DNA from: Alteromonadaceae bacterium
GTDB taxonomy: Bacteria; Pseudomonadota; Gammaproteobacteria; Enterobacterales; Alteromonadaceae
Direction: 5' to 3'
DNA: 64,000 nt
Assembly: GCA_014872785.1 (NCBI GenBank)
Contig: WKFJ01000037.1
Location: 29,214-93,213 of the forward strand
Shown in pieces: positions 1 to 9,308 of this stretch. Positions within the stretch are counted from its first letter, which is position 1; every line of letters starts with the position of its first letter. The position numbers and the translations under genes were made by a program. The notes under the pieces were generated by a model, which ran no database searches, had not been told where the DNA came from, and saw only the letters and a program-made list of their open reading frames with translations.

Positions 1-2
1 CT

Positions 3-257
3 GCTTATATTCAGCATGGAGATGAATTTTGGGTACTTGGCGTGAGCTCTCGAGGTGAGTTTGGCAGTACTATCGGTAAATACGGAAACCGCGAGTATTA
101 CAGTCGCGTGTCCTATTTTACTCACTGGATAGACCGAGTAATGAACGGTACAGAACAAGAACGCCGCAACATTGCCCTACCAGAATTAAAGTATTTAATG
201 GCGGGTTTAAGCAAAGAAACCTTGCCCGAGATTTGTGCCGATATTGGTATTAAATGA
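3..257 (+). CDS. trypsin-like serine protease, C-terminal fragment (cut by window edge)
   Basis: The open frame runs in from the left edge and ends at TGA 255-257. The visible 84 residues (GDEFWVLGVSSRG, then a Y-S-R-V-S-Y-F-T-H-W-I-D stretch) match the last beta strand and C-terminal helix of S1 trypsin-like proteases, where W-I is nearly invariant. The GDSGGP nucleophile segment would lie just outside the window, so catalysis cannot be judged. A tail of about 35 residues follows the usual S1 end. The gene is probably an exported endopeptidase; the family call rests only on this C-terminal signature. Confidence 0.6.
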   Translation, partial: AYIQHGDEFWVLGVSSRGEFGSTIGKYGNREYYSRVSYFTHWIDRVMNGTEQERRNIALPELKYLMAGLSKETLPEICADIGIK

Positions 258-341
258 TGTGAATACAAATACTGCTAATAAGCGTTATTTGGAGGTATTA
301 CTTCAAGGTATTATGGAAGGTCGCAATCTTACGCTATTTAT

Positions 342-662
342 CTACGAATAACGTGATTTTGCTATGTATAATGCTGGTAGAGGTAGGAATGAAACTACAA
401 AGATTGTTGCAGCAAACGCTATAATATTAATTATTTGCAAATACGTAAGGAATGCCACAAGGAATATCGCACACCCTGTAGCAATAATGCTATTTCCCAC
501 ATAGCGTCCAAATCCCTCCGGGTCGGCTAACTTTGACTGATCTACACCATTTATCCAATGCCTTTTGCCTTTAACCGAAATCAAATAACCAATAATAATT
601 AACGGCAGTGCCCCTACAAATATAGTAATGAGAAGAGGTATTTGCAGTTCGTTAGCATCCAT
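342..662 (-). CDS. small three-helix membrane protein, DUF3784/SdpI-like
   Basis: A 106-residue protein with three hydrophobic helices (about 8-30, 56-75 and 80-100) and a polar loop between the first two (GKRHWINGVDQSKLADPEG). This loop resembles that of small DUF3784-type membrane proteins. The ATG at 662 is chosen over an in-frame GTG at 677 because AAGGA sits seven bases before it. No function is known. It lies beside another tiny membrane protein on the same strand. Confidence in it being a gene is moderate; the family call is weak. Confidence 0.55.
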   Translation of the reverse strand: MDANELQIPLLITIFVGALPLIIIGYLISVKGKRHWINGVDQSKLADPEGFGRYVGNSIIATGCAIFLVAFLTYLQIINIIAFAATIFVVSFLPLPALYIAKSRYS

Positions 663-706
663 ATAAATATCCTTCACAAATTAATTCTTATTATCGCCAT
701 GTAGGA

Positions 707-901
707 TTATCCCGCGGCAGAGCTCTTCAACATTGTTACATCATTTTTCACTACCAGTACCATCAGACATAACAAGGCAACTGGTGGCATAAAAGCTGAG
801 ATAAAAGTCAGTGGCGCAGTCAATATCGGAGTCTGTGCCTTCCTCTTACCAAGATAATAGTTGATAGCATTTGTAATTATCGCAAAAGCGAGCAGAAACA
901 T
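707..901 (-). CDS. hypothetical very small membrane protein
   Basis: A 64-residue frame with two hydrophobic segments (about 1-12 and 28-50) separated by a basic loop (GKRKAQT). It reads in the same direction as the next small membrane protein, 44 bases away. No convincing ribosome binding site precedes its ATG, and the frame extends upstream without an obvious better start, so it could be a remnant or misplaced start. I do not recognise the family. Confidence 0.35.
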   Translation of the reverse strand: MFLLAFAIITNAINYYLGKRKAQTPILTAPLTFISAFMPPVALLCLMVLVVKNDVTMLKSSAAG

Positions 902-994
902 GCCAAATAGCGACGCGTCAATATTCCTTTCTAAGCGAAGTTTATTATCCTCCCATACTGTTATCTTTCAATCAACTTGCGTGCTCAATAATGA

Positions 995-2245
995 TTATGA
1001 GCTTACTCTTTTCGAGTAACCCACTACATGATGCGAAGTGACGGTATCGCAGACAATTTTACTCTGTCTTTCGAAACAAATTTCATAGGTATCTGGCTTA
1101 TCTGACAATGTTAACCAGTGATCTGTGGTTATCGCCGACGCCGATTTGCCGTTGATACTCACCACAATATCACCAGGTTCAATTGAAGAACCGTTTGCCG
1201 CCATATCAGGCATAACATACCTGACTACAAAGTTACCCGTGGTCATCTTGCGTAACTCCAGACCCAATAGGTTAAAGCGAGTTTTAAATTGGTGCTCCGG
1301 ATAGGGAATGAGGTGTAGCGTTGATGTGTGATAATCCATAACACTGACAAATTGGTTCAACAGTGCACTGCCAATGATCCAATGTTCATCTTCATCGCCG
1401 CCACGGATAAGATTGGTTTTAACATCCTCAAATGTTAAGTCACCTAGCACCAACTTTGGTAAAGACACTCTAGAGTGCTCCGCCTTGCCGCTTAACCCAA
1501 AATCAGCCGCCGTTACTTTTCTCGAGTCAACGTCAATGTCTCTGTTATCTAGGTATTCTTGTTTGAGTTTCACATAGTGACGGCTGCCGGTGTCTATAAT
1601 GAATTCGCCGGTCATTGTATGGTTGTTATTGAGAGTAATTTCGGCATCGATGTAGGGCTTAGTCAATAATGATTCAAAAGAAATAACCGTGCTGTTTTTC
1701 TCAGGTATTGTTGCTTCACTACTGATTCGAATTTCATTATTGAGCTTATCGAATCGCCAACTGAAATGTTGCATCAAATCCCAACCAATAACGCCATCGA
1801 AAATAGCTTGTCTCGGATCGATAAAATACTTACTGCCAGTAATAGGGATGTACCCTACTGTTACGTCTTCAAAATACACGTCACCCAGTTGCACCCGCTT
1901 GAGGCTAGAGCGAAAAGCATGTGAACCTTCTTCATCTCCCCAACCTTGCATTTTTAAGTCGTAACCTTGTTCTAAATGCAGTGATTTTGTCTTCTCAGAG
2001 TCGAATAACATGCTCACGGTTGCACCTGTATCTACCATGAATAGTAATTCAGTTTCACCGTTGACTCTTGCATAAACGAAAGGCTTCTCACCAATGTATT
2101 TGGTTTTGAGCGTCGTGGTGCTTACACCCTCTTTCCACTTTGGATCAAGATCAAGGTTTTCAGTTCTCAGGCGAACTTGATTAACGACGCCACAGCTGGA
2201 TACGAACAAGGTGAGCGCGACAACGAATGTGAATTTCTTAAACAT
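995..2245 (-). CDS. retropepsin-like aspartyl protease lipoprotein with PDZ domain
   Basis: A 416-residue predicted lipoprotein: the N-terminus ends in a lipobox-like VSSC (Cys18). Two aspartyl protease half-domains follow, each with a DTG motif (FMVDTGAT, Asp72; FIIDTGSR, Asp218), as in clan AA periplasmic retropepsin-like proteases. The C-terminal 90 residues (PDMAANGSSIEPGDIVVSINGK) are a PDZ-type peptide-binding domain. Proteins with this layout are expected at the outer or inner membrane facing the periplasm. Both catalytic aspartates are present, so activity is plausible. It stands alone; a terminator-like hairpin at 2370-2400 separates it from the gene upstream. Substrate unknown. Confidence 0.8.
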   Translation of the reverse strand: MFKKFTFVVALTLFVSSCGVVNQVRLRTENLDLDPKWKEGVSTTTLKTKYIGEKPFVYARVNGETELLFMVDTGATVSMLFDSEKTKSLHLEQGYDLKMQGWGDEEGSHAFRSSLKRVQLGDVYFEDVTVGYIPITGSKYFIDPRQAIFDGVIGWDLMQHFSWRFDKLNNEIRISSEATIPEKNSTVISFESLLTKPYIDAEITLNNNHTMTGEFIIDTGSRHYVKLKQEYLDNRDIDVDSRKVTAADFGLSGKAEHSRVSLPKLVLGDLTFEDVKTNLIRGGDEDEHWIIGSALLNQFVSVMDYHTSTLHLIPYPEHQFKTRFNLLGLELRKMTTGNFVVRYVMPDMAANGSSIEPGDIVVSINGKSASAITTDHWLTLSDKPDTYEICFERQSKIVCDTVTSHHVVGYSKRVSS

Positions 2246-2369
2246 GGTTTAACATTGATGATTAATAGAGAGCTAGAAAATAATTCACCGAATGTGAAAT
2301 GGATGTGAAAACTATGGTTGGGATGTTTATTTTTGATGTGGTACAGAATTTTTAAGTTACTTATTAACG

Positions 2370-2400
2370 AAAAAAGCCAAACCCTCAAGGCTTGGCTTTT
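2370..2400 (-). terminator. intrinsic terminator after the methyltransferase-like gene
   Basis: AAAAGCCAA pairs with TTGGCTTTT around an 11-base loop, 26 bases past the stop of the gene ending at 2427; read on the minus strand it ends in a T-run. The flanking A/T runs on both sides make it potentially bidirectional. Confidence 0.75.
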
Positions 2401-2426
2401 GTTGCGGTCTTCGAAATTCTTTTGAT

Positions 2427-3305
2427 TTAGATTTTCTTAAATAGCAATGTCATTCGGTTAGATTCGCCGATTGCATCAGCGGCCTTTTTCTTTTCATCAG
2501 TGTCTTGTTGGAAATAAGACGGTGGTAGGCGCCATACAATGTCAGAGTTGGCAGGTTTGTCTTTGGGGTTTTTGTTCACATCTGAACTGTCCACCAGTTT
2601 AAAGCCCGCCGCTTCAAAAGCTGCTTTAACCTGTGAAGCTTTTAAATAACCACGGTCACCTTTGGCTGAGCCGTCAGGCGCTGATTCCGCAACTTCGTGC
2701 TGAACCACACCAACCATGCCACCTTTTTTCAGCATTTTATGCGTCGCTTTAAGTGCTTGGGTCATGGTGCCGGCTTCTTCCTCGAAACGGCTCAAATTGT
2801 GTAACGCTCTGATAAACAATACTCGGTCAAGTGTACCTGCTAGTTCATCAGGAACCGTTTCAAAGGTAAAACCGCCAGATGCAATGCCGTTGTCAGTAAA
2901 GCCCGCTACGAGATTGGGGAACTTCTTCGTTGACGCAATTTGCTCAGCGATACGCTCTTCACTGAAAAAGCCAAATCTTGCCCACATACTGTCGACGTAG
3001 TTGACGCCATACAGCGCGCCGTCTTTTCCTAAATAATTGGCTAAAATAGTGGAGTACCAGCCGCCACCCGGCAGCGCCTCAGCGACTTTCATACCTGGTT
3101 TGACTTGGAAAAACGCCAGCGTTTCGGCTGGATTTCTAAAGGCATCACGCTTCTTGGCGTCCTCTGAACGCTCTGCTACAACTTGCTGTAATGAGGCATG
3201 GCCATGTTTGTGTGCCAAGACGCTGTGACTTATTGAGAGCGCTAACCCGCCCGCGACTAGAGTAGCGAGTGCGCGCTTCGCATTGATTTTGAATTGAGTT
3301 CTCAT
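2427..3305 (-). CDS. predicted exported SAM-dependent methyltransferase-like protein
   Basis: A 292-residue protein with a class I methyltransferase fold: a glycine-rich motif I variant (VAEALPGGGWYS, residues 74-85), an aspartate/valine motif around DRVLFIRALHNL and a C-terminal KGGMVGVVQHE strand. Residues 1-31 form a clear signal peptide ending SHSVLA. The start at 3305 is taken because this signal peptide begins there; the frame stays open 162 bases further upstream but that part has no protein character. Export is odd because S-adenosylmethionine is cytoplasmic. Related secreted proteins are annotated only as predicted methyltransferases; the true reaction is unknown. Confidence 0.75.
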   Translation of the reverse strand: MRTQFKINAKRALATLVAGGLALSISHSVLAHKHGHASLQQVVAERSEDAKKRDAFRNPAETLAFFQVKPGMKVAEALPGGGWYSTILANYLGKDGALYGVNYVDSMWARFGFFSEERIAEQIASTKKFPNLVAGFTDNGIASGGFTFETVPDELAGTLDRVLFIRALHNLSRFEEEAGTMTQALKATHKMLKKGGMVGVVQHEVAESAPDGSAKGDRGYLKASQVKAAFEAAGFKLVDSSDVNKNPKDKPANSDIVWRLPPSYFQQDTDEKKKAADAIGESNRMTLLFKKI

Positions 3306-3471
3306 TTTTAAAATTCCGTACCTTGCTGTTATTAGTTCTACGTTAAATAGCTTCGTGTGTCGGTTCAATGATGAGAGCGGCAATAGACATCTTTTATTAC
3401 AAATTATCAGTCTCGTACCTTTGTTAATTAACATTGGGACGGCATTCAATTGTCGAATTGAAGACACACTT

Positions 3472-4800
3472 TTATTTCAAATCAAACACATAACGAAGCA
3501 GGAAAATAAGTGCTAAAACACCTGTTAATGGACTGATTTGGCGATAGTGACCACCACCTAACTTAATACCGACATAAGTGATAAAACCAAGTGCAATACC
3601 TTCACTTATGCTGAAGGTAAGTGGCATCGCTAGCAAGGTTACCGACGCGGTCGCAAGTGCGGTAAGGTCGTCAAAATCGAGCTGTCTAATAGATTCCATC
3701 ATCAGAATGCCGACCATAATAAGCGCAGGTGTTGTGGCCATTAGCGGGATCACTTTCATTATTGGCGTAAGGAATAATGCCAACAAAAAGCACAGAGCAA
3801 CCACGACACTCGTTAGGCCTGTTCTACCACCACTAGATACTCCTGCCGCTGATTCCACGTAAGAGGTTACAGGAGAAGTACCAATCACGGCGCCTACTGC
3901 ACTTGCTGCGGCATCAGCGGTCATGGCGTTGCCCATTTTGGGCAGTTTGCCTTTGTCGTCGAGCAATTTAGCCTTGCGTGAGACACCAATCAGAGTGCCA
4001 ATAGTGTCGAACATGTTGACGAACAATAAGGCGAAAATGAGATCCCACGTCCGAGCAAAGTTTTCCAGAGGGTACATAATGTCCATGGCTAAAAACGTCG
4101 CACTGATAGATTCAGGCATCCCCACTAGAGCCTCTGGTTGACTGGTAAGGTAGCCGTCACCAAATGGAATAAACAACCCCGCCAATGTGAGTGCAACAAC
4201 AGAAATTAATATAGCACCAGGTATCTGACGCTTGATGAGTACCACCGTGAGAATGATGCCTATTAAGGCGAGTAACGTTGGCGCTTGCGACAAGTCACCC
4301 AAAGTCACAAAAGTGGCGGGGTTATCCACGATGAGTTCTGCATTTTTTAAACCAATAAATGCGATAAACAAGCCAATACCTGCCTGTACCGCTATCTTAA
4401 GTGGGGCTGGGATAGAGTCCGCGATTCTCCGTCTAACACCGGTGACCGACAGTAATACAAATAGGATCCCGTTCCAGAACACAATACCCAGAGCCGCATC
4501 CCAGGGAACCTCTCGCGTCAGGCAAATGGTAAAGGCAAAAAACGCGTTGAGACCCATACCGGGAGCAAGCGCGATTGGGTAATTGGTAAGTGAGGCCATC
4601 AGCAAACAACCAATGCAAGCCGCAAGTGCGGTGACCGTAATAAGCCCCTCCACTGGCATGCCACTTGCGCCAAGAATACTAGGATTCACCACCAGAATAT
4701 AAGACATCGCGGCAAAGGTGGTTAAGCCAGCAAGTACTTCGGTTTTTATTGATGTTTTGTGTTTAGTGAGCTGAAAGGTTTTTTCTAGTAGCGCTAGCAT
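3472..4800 (-). CDS. NCS2-family purine permease (AzgA/GhxP type)
   Basis: An inner-membrane proton symporter for adenine, guanine or hypoxanthine. The sequence begins MLALLEKTFQL, continues with the family signature TEVLAGLTTFAAMSYILVVNP, and has about 12-14 membrane segments, the NCS2 motif ALAPGMGLNAFFAFT and the DMFDTIGTL-like segment (MFDTIGTLIGVSRKA). About 442 residues is normal. I place the start at 4800, where homologues start and GAG lies seven bases upstream; a longer reading from 4860 adds 20 polar residues. It is monocistronic. Whether it prefers adenine or hypoxanthine/guanine cannot be decided by eye. Confidence 0.9.
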   Translation of the reverse strand: MLALLEKTFQLTKHKTSIKTEVLAGLTTFAAMSYILVVNPSILGASGMPVEGLITVTALAACIGCLLMASLTNYPIALAPGMGLNAFFAFTICLTREVPWDAALGIVFWNGILFVLLSVTGVRRRIADSIPAPLKIAVQAGIGLFIAFIGLKNAELIVDNPATFVTLGDLSQAPTLLALIGIILTVVLIKRQIPGAILISVVALTLAGLFIPFGDGYLTSQPEALVGMPESISATFLAMDIMYPLENFARTWDLIFALLFVNMFDTIGTLIGVSRKAKLLDDKGKLPKMGNAMTADAAASAVGAVIGTSPVTSYVESAAGVSSGGRTGLTSVVVALCFLLALFLTPIMKVIPLMATTPALIMVGILMMESIRQLDFDDLTALATASVTLLAMPLTFSISEGIALGFITYVGIKLGGGHYRQISPLTGVLALIFLLRYVFDLK

Positions 4801-5058
4801 CGCAGTACTCTTTTTTGGTGTCGTCAATATTGAGTGCTGATTTTGGTTCAGCGTTGTCATACTTACGCGAGTTGACCTAAAAATGCAAAATCTATGTAAA
4901 AGTTCGGGACAGCTTTTTTGAAGTTATTGATCGTTGCGTGCTACGCCCGAAAGTTGTTTAAGGGTAAACTCTTCAGTAAGCGGTTTTTACGACGTCGTGA
5001 GGCAAGTGTTCGGCGTCATTTTAAACGACTACCTGCTGAAAAATTAAGGAATAAAATA

Positions 5059-6132
5059 ATGAATCGTTCTGTAGTAAACGTCTTTTGGGTATGTGTGCTT
5101 CTCTCACTTGGCTCTCTTTCTGCGAGGGCAAATGAGGCAGTGGTGTCAGTCGACATTACTAAAGCTGAGTTGGCCGCACAAAAGCAAACGTTGCAATTAA
5201 CCGGCAGTATAGAAGCGGTAAGAGACGCAGACTTAGCCGTGCTGCAGGCAGGGGTTGTTGAGGCATTTTTTGTCGATGTTGGCGATGTGGTTCAAAAAGG
5301 TGACAAGCTTTTGCAGCTTGATGCGGTTTTGGCAAAGCTACAGTTACAAGAGCTTGAAGCCACGTTGGCGGTCGCTCAAGTGGAAGCCAGAGAAGCCCAA
5401 CGACTGTATGATGAAGTTCTGGCGCTGTCCAAAACGCAATTTGTCGCAGAGACTACCATTGCGCAGCGCCGCGCCAATGTGGCGCTGGCAAAAGGCACCT
5501 TGAATGAACAGCAAGCTGCCAGAGACAGACAACAGGAAATTGTTAAACGTCATACCGTATTTGCCCCTTTCACTGGTGTCATTGTCTCTCGAAACGCCGA
5601 TATCGGAGAATGGGTAGTGCCTCAGCAAAGCGTGTTTAACTTGGTGTCCAACAGTGATTTACGCATCCGCGTGGCAGTCCCACAAGAGTTTTTCAAAGTA
5701 TTTAATAGCCGTTCATTAGAAGCCACAGTGCAAGCCGATGATGGCTCTGCGTCACAAAAAATACTTTCAGTATCATCTGTCGTCGCAGCCAGCAATCCGG
5801 CAAGCCGCACCATCACGGCGCTGATTGATTTACCCGCGAATAGCGATTTTATCTCGGGTATGTCGGTAACTGTAAATTTCGATTTGGGGAGTGAAACAGA
5901 CGCTCTGATTTGGTTACCTGAGACCGCATTAAAAGTGCATCCCGATGGTGGTGGAAGTGTCTTTGCAGTTATCAACAATGTGGCTAAACGCTTTGTTGTA
6001 CAAGCGCGAAAACGACAAGGCAATATGGTGGCGGTTTCTGGAGCAGAACCCACTCATGATTACGTTATAAAAGGTGTTGAGTTACTTCAAGATGGTATGC
6101 CTGTGAGTATCAATTCCAAGGCGGGCAATTAA
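5059..6132 (+). CDS. RND efflux periplasmic adaptor subunit (membrane fusion protein)
   Basis: The 357-residue periplasmic adaptor for the adjacent RND pump. After a signal peptide (residues 1-24, ending ARAN) come the barrel-sandwich hybrid (GVVEAFFVDVGDVVQKGDKLLQLD), an alpha-hairpin rich in Q/E/A, the second lipoyl half (APFTGVIVSRNADIGEWV) and a beta barrel. The ATG at 5059 has AAGGA eight bases upstream, so the in-frame basic stretch starting at 4918 is untranslated. Its stop at 6130-6132 is followed at once by the permease start region. No outer-membrane channel gene is adjacent, so the pump probably borrows a TolC from elsewhere. Confidence 0.9.
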   Translation: MNRSVVNVFWVCVLLSLGSLSARANEAVVSVDITKAELAAQKQTLQLTGSIEAVRDADLAVLQAGVVEAFFVDVGDVVQKGDKLLQLDAVLAKLQLQELEATLAVAQVEAREAQRLYDEVLALSKTQFVAETTIAQRRANVALAKGTLNEQQAARDRQQEIVKRHTVFAPFTGVIVSRNADIGEWVVPQQSVFNLVSNSDLRIRVAVPQEFFKVFNSRSLEATVQADDGSASQKILSVSSVVAASNPASRTITALIDLPANSDFISGMSVTVNFDLGSETDALIWLPETALKVHPDGGGSVFAVINNVAKRFVVQARKRQGNMVAVSGAEPTHDYVIKGVELLQDGMPVSINSKAGN

Positions 6133-6137
6133 TATGA

Positions 6138-9100
6138 TTGAAGGTACCGCAAAAAAATGGGATCCTGGTCACGGTTTGTGTACTTATTAGTTGCATCATC
6201 GCGGTGATGACTTCAATTAGTACACCAGTGCAAATGATCCCAGATCTTGATGTGCGCACCATCACCGTTCAAACCGGATGGGCTGGGGCGACTCCACAAG
6301 ATATCGAAAAAGAAATCCTTATTGAACAAGAGCGCTATTTGCGCAATCTACCCAATCTTCAACGCATGGTTTCGTATGCGGAAATGGGGCAGGCGAATAT
6401 AGAACTCGAATTCCCGTTTGGGGTCGATGTGAACGACGCTCTTATTAGGGTTAATAACGCCTTGAGTCAGGTGGTTTCTTACCCAGATAACGTCGACCAA
6501 CCAAGATTATTTTCAAGTTCATTTTCAAGCAATGCCTTTATGTATTTTGCGCTCAAACCTTTGCCCGGTAATCCGCTGCAGCTTGATATGGATATGCTGC
6601 GAGATTTTGCCGAGGACTACGTTAGACCCAGAATGGAAAGTGTTGCAGGTGTGTCTGAAGTAGGCGTTGGCGGCGCAACGTTTCGGCAAATTCAAATAAA
6701 AGTCGATGCTGCCAAGTTAGCACAGCGCGGAATCACGCTTTCCGAAATTCGCGATGTTATTAGAGAGCGCAACCGCGATGCATCCGCAGGTGATATTGAA
6801 AGTGGTAAAAATCGCTATTTGATTAGGGTTATTGGTCGCTTCGAACAGCTCGATGAGATCCGTAATCTAGAAATTAAACGACTGGACGATGTCACTGTGT
6901 ATTTGCGCGATGTGGCAAGCGTTGAACTAGACCATTTCGAAAAGCGCAGCATGTCTTATTTTGATGGTCAGCGTAATTTGATGTTATCGGTTCGCCGAGA
7001 AAGCGGCTCAAATGTTATTGATATTAAAACCCAAATGTTGCCGATTATTGATGACCTTAATCAGAATTTGCTGCGCCAAAATGGCCTCGAAATTGTTGTA
7101 TCAGGCGATGATGTGCAATACGTGCAAGATTCCCTGAAGAACGTCGGTATTAACTTAGCGCTTGGTGCGCTACTCGCAACCGCTGTGATGTTCTTTTTCT
7201 TGCGCTCCGGCAGGGCGACATTGGTTGGCGTGTTGGGCATTCCACTTTGTACCTTGGCCGCATTTGTGGCGCTTAATCTCACCGGACGTACTATTAATGT
7301 TATCTCAATGGCAGGTGTTGCCTTCGCCATAGGAATGACAGTGGACAATACAATTGTCGTATTGGACTCCATTATTCAAGCGTGCCGCAAAGGGGCTTCC
7401 AGATTAGAAGGTACGATTGAGGGTGTGAAACGGGTTTGGCCGGCAGTCCTAGCTTCTACAGCGACTACGGTAATGGTATTTGCGCCTATCTTGTTTGTGC
7501 AAGAAGAAGCCGGACAGCTTTATTCAGACATTGCCATTGCTATTTCAGGCGCCATTATCGCCTCCATGCTGGTGGCAGTTTTGGTTGTGCCAGTGGCTAT
7601 TTTACATTTGACTCGCAACAACGAACTTACCGTGAAGTCTTCCAACCAATGGCAGCAAAAAGGCATTCGCTTGGTGGAGTGGTTCGTAAAAAGTAAATCA
7701 TTTGCACGTATCAGTGCTGCTGCTATGGCGGCTGGCTTGTTGATATTGGCTGTTGTGATGATGCCTGCGGCGGAATATCTACCCGAGGGAGAAGAACCTA
7801 AAGCCTTTAGCATGATGATTGCACCACCTGATTATAACCTGTCGCAAATGCAAGAGATTGGCGACGAGTTACGGGTCTATTTTAATGAATTCGTTAAAGA
7901 AGACGCGACAACTGACAGTAGTAATGGCATGCCGCCACTTAATTATTACATGATGTCGGTGTCTGTAGGGCGAATTTGGTTCTTAAGTGCGCCCAAAGAG
8001 CCGGAACTGATCGGCGATATGATGGATGCTATTACTGAAAAATTCAGAAGCTATGACGATATGCGTGCGTTTTCTTCACGCGGTTCCATTATCTCTAGTA
8101 ACGATGGAGGCTCGCGTGCAGTGGCCATCGATATTTCGGGCAGTAATATGGTGGACTTGTACCGCGCCGCTGAAGGTGTCTATCAACAAGCTGAGCAAAC
8201 GTTCGATAATCCTCAGATCAATTCTAATCCGGGCTCATTGACGTTGAATCAACCTCTTATTGAAATCAATCCGCGCTGGCAACGGCTTGATGAGTTGGGG
8301 ATTGGTAATCGCGATTTTGGTTACACTGTTGCCGCATTAAGTGACGGAGCCTTCGTCGATGAGTTTATTCTCAAAGATGACAAAGTGGATATTTTCTTGT
8401 TCAGCGGCGCTGGCAGTGAGCAAAGTATAGAACAGTTAGAAAATGCGCCTATCGTCACACCAAATGGTGATGTATTGCCCTTAAAAGCGCTGGCCGATTT
8501 GGTAGAAACGAAAAACTCCAACAGTTTGCGCCGTGTCGATGGAGAACGCACGGTGACGGTGTACATCATCCCACCGCGGGATGTCGCACTTGAAACCGCG
8601 GTTGAAATGGTGCGAACTGATCTACTGCCTGCGTTGTGGCAAAAGGGCGATATCGCGCAAGGTATTCGCGTGGATGTCAGCGGCGCGGCAGATCAACTGC
8701 AAGCCACTAAAGCCTCGTTAACTAGCAAGTTTTTGGTGGCTGTGGCGATTTGTTATTTGTTGTTGGTAGCGATTTTTAAACATTGGCAATTCCCCGTTTA
8801 CATTCTCGCAACGGTGCCTTTAGGCATGGCTGGCGGATTGCTGGGGCTAATACTAGTGAACGGCCTCAATAGTGCGTTAAGTACTATTGGCTTATCGGCA
8901 TTCCATCAGCCGTTTGACATGATCACCATGCTCGGCTTTTTGATACTACTCGGAACAGTTGTGAATAACCCTATCTTGATAGTGGAGCAAACCAGACAGA
9001 ACGTAATTGATGCAGGCATGCAGATAAAAGAGGCTGTAATCGCTGCGGTAACTCAGCGTATGAAGCCTATCCTAATGTCGACCAGTACAACTATTCTGGG

Positions 9101-9266
9101 TCTTGCGCCTCTGGTTCTGGTACCGGGAGAGGGAACGGAGCTTTATCGCGGTGTCGGAGTTATCGTACTCAGCGGGATTTTGGCGTCTATGTTCTTAACC
9201 CTTACTTTTCTTCCAGCATTGCTAGTGGGCACGCTAAAGGAGAGTAAATTATTCCAGAATATATGA
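6138..9266 (+). CDS. RND efflux permease; start displaced by an A7 tract
   Basis: A 1042-residue inner-membrane pump of the AcrB/HAE family, driven by protons, with two six-helix halves and two large periplasmic loops. Visible family segments are PVQMIPDLDVRTITVQTGWAG, the GMTVDNTIVVLD segment of TM4 and the second-half GTVVNNPILIVEQTRQ. Only a TTG at 6138 opens this frame. The ATG at 6134 has the better ribosome site (AAGGCGGG at 6118-6125) and reads MIEGTAKK, matching the usual family start, but runs out of frame through seven A residues at 6151-6157; six would restore MIEGTAKNGILV. This is either a real frameshift, RNA-polymerase slippage, or a sequencing error. The rest of the protein is intact. 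Confidence 0.88.
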   Translation: MKVPQKNGILVTVCVLISCIIAVMTSISTPVQMIPDLDVRTITVQTGWAGATPQDIEKEILIEQERYLRNLPNLQRMVSYAEMGQANIELEFPFGVDVNDALIRVNNALSQVVSYPDNVDQPRLFSSSFSSNAFMYFALKPLPGNPLQLDMDMLRDFAEDYVRPRMESVAGVSEVGVGGATFRQIQIKVDAAKLAQRGITLSEIRDVIRERNRDASAGDIESGKNRYLIRVIGRFEQLDEIRNLEIKRLDDVTVYLRDVASVELDHFEKRSMSYFDGQRNLMLSVRRESGSNVIDIKTQMLPIIDDLNQNLLRQNGLEIVVSGDDVQYVQDSLKNVGINLALGALLATAVMFFFLRSGRATLVGVLGIPLCTLAAFVALNLTGRTINVISMAGVAFAIGMTVDNTIVVLDSIIQACRKGASRLEGTIEGVKRVWPAVLASTATTVMVFAPILFVQEEAGQLYSDIAIAISGAIIASMLVAVLVVPVAILHLTRNNELTVKSSNQWQQKGIRLVEWFVKSKSFARISAAAMAAGLLILAVVMMPAAEYLPEGEEPKAFSMMIAPPDYNLSQMQEIGDELRVYFNEFVKEDATTDSSNGMPPLNYYMMSVSVGRIWFLSAPKEPELIGDMMDAITEKFRSYDDMRAFSSRGSIISSNDGGSRAVAIDISGSNMVDLYRAAEGVYQQAEQTFDNPQINSNPGSLTLNQPLIEINPRWQRLDELGIGNRDFGYTVAALSDGAFVDEFILKDDKVDIFLFSGAGSEQSIEQLENAPIVTPNGDVLPLKALADLVETKNSNSLRRVDGERTVTVYIIPPRDVALETAVEMVRTDLLPALWQKGDIAQGIRVDVSGAADQLQATKASLTSKFLVAVAICYLLLVAIFKHWQFPVYILATVPLGMAGGLLGLILVNGLNSALSTIGLSAFHQPFDMITMLGFLILLGTVVNNPILIVEQTRQNVIDAGMQIKEAVIAAVTQRMKPILMSTSTTILGLAPLVLVPGEGTELYRGVGVIVLSGILASMFLTLTFLPALLVGTLKESKLFQNI

Positions 9267-9308
9267 ACGACGCTTTGATGATTGAAAACATAATAAGTTT
9301 TCTATTTA

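Noticed and set aside
4918..5058. In-frame upstream extension (basic 47-residue stretch) of the first RND adaptor
   Set aside because: Its TTG has no ribosome site and the ATG 5059 has AAGGA and begins a proper signal peptide.
5622..6053. Long antisense frame over the first RND adaptor
   Set aside because: No ribosome site or family resemblance; a shadow of the adaptor's codon bias.
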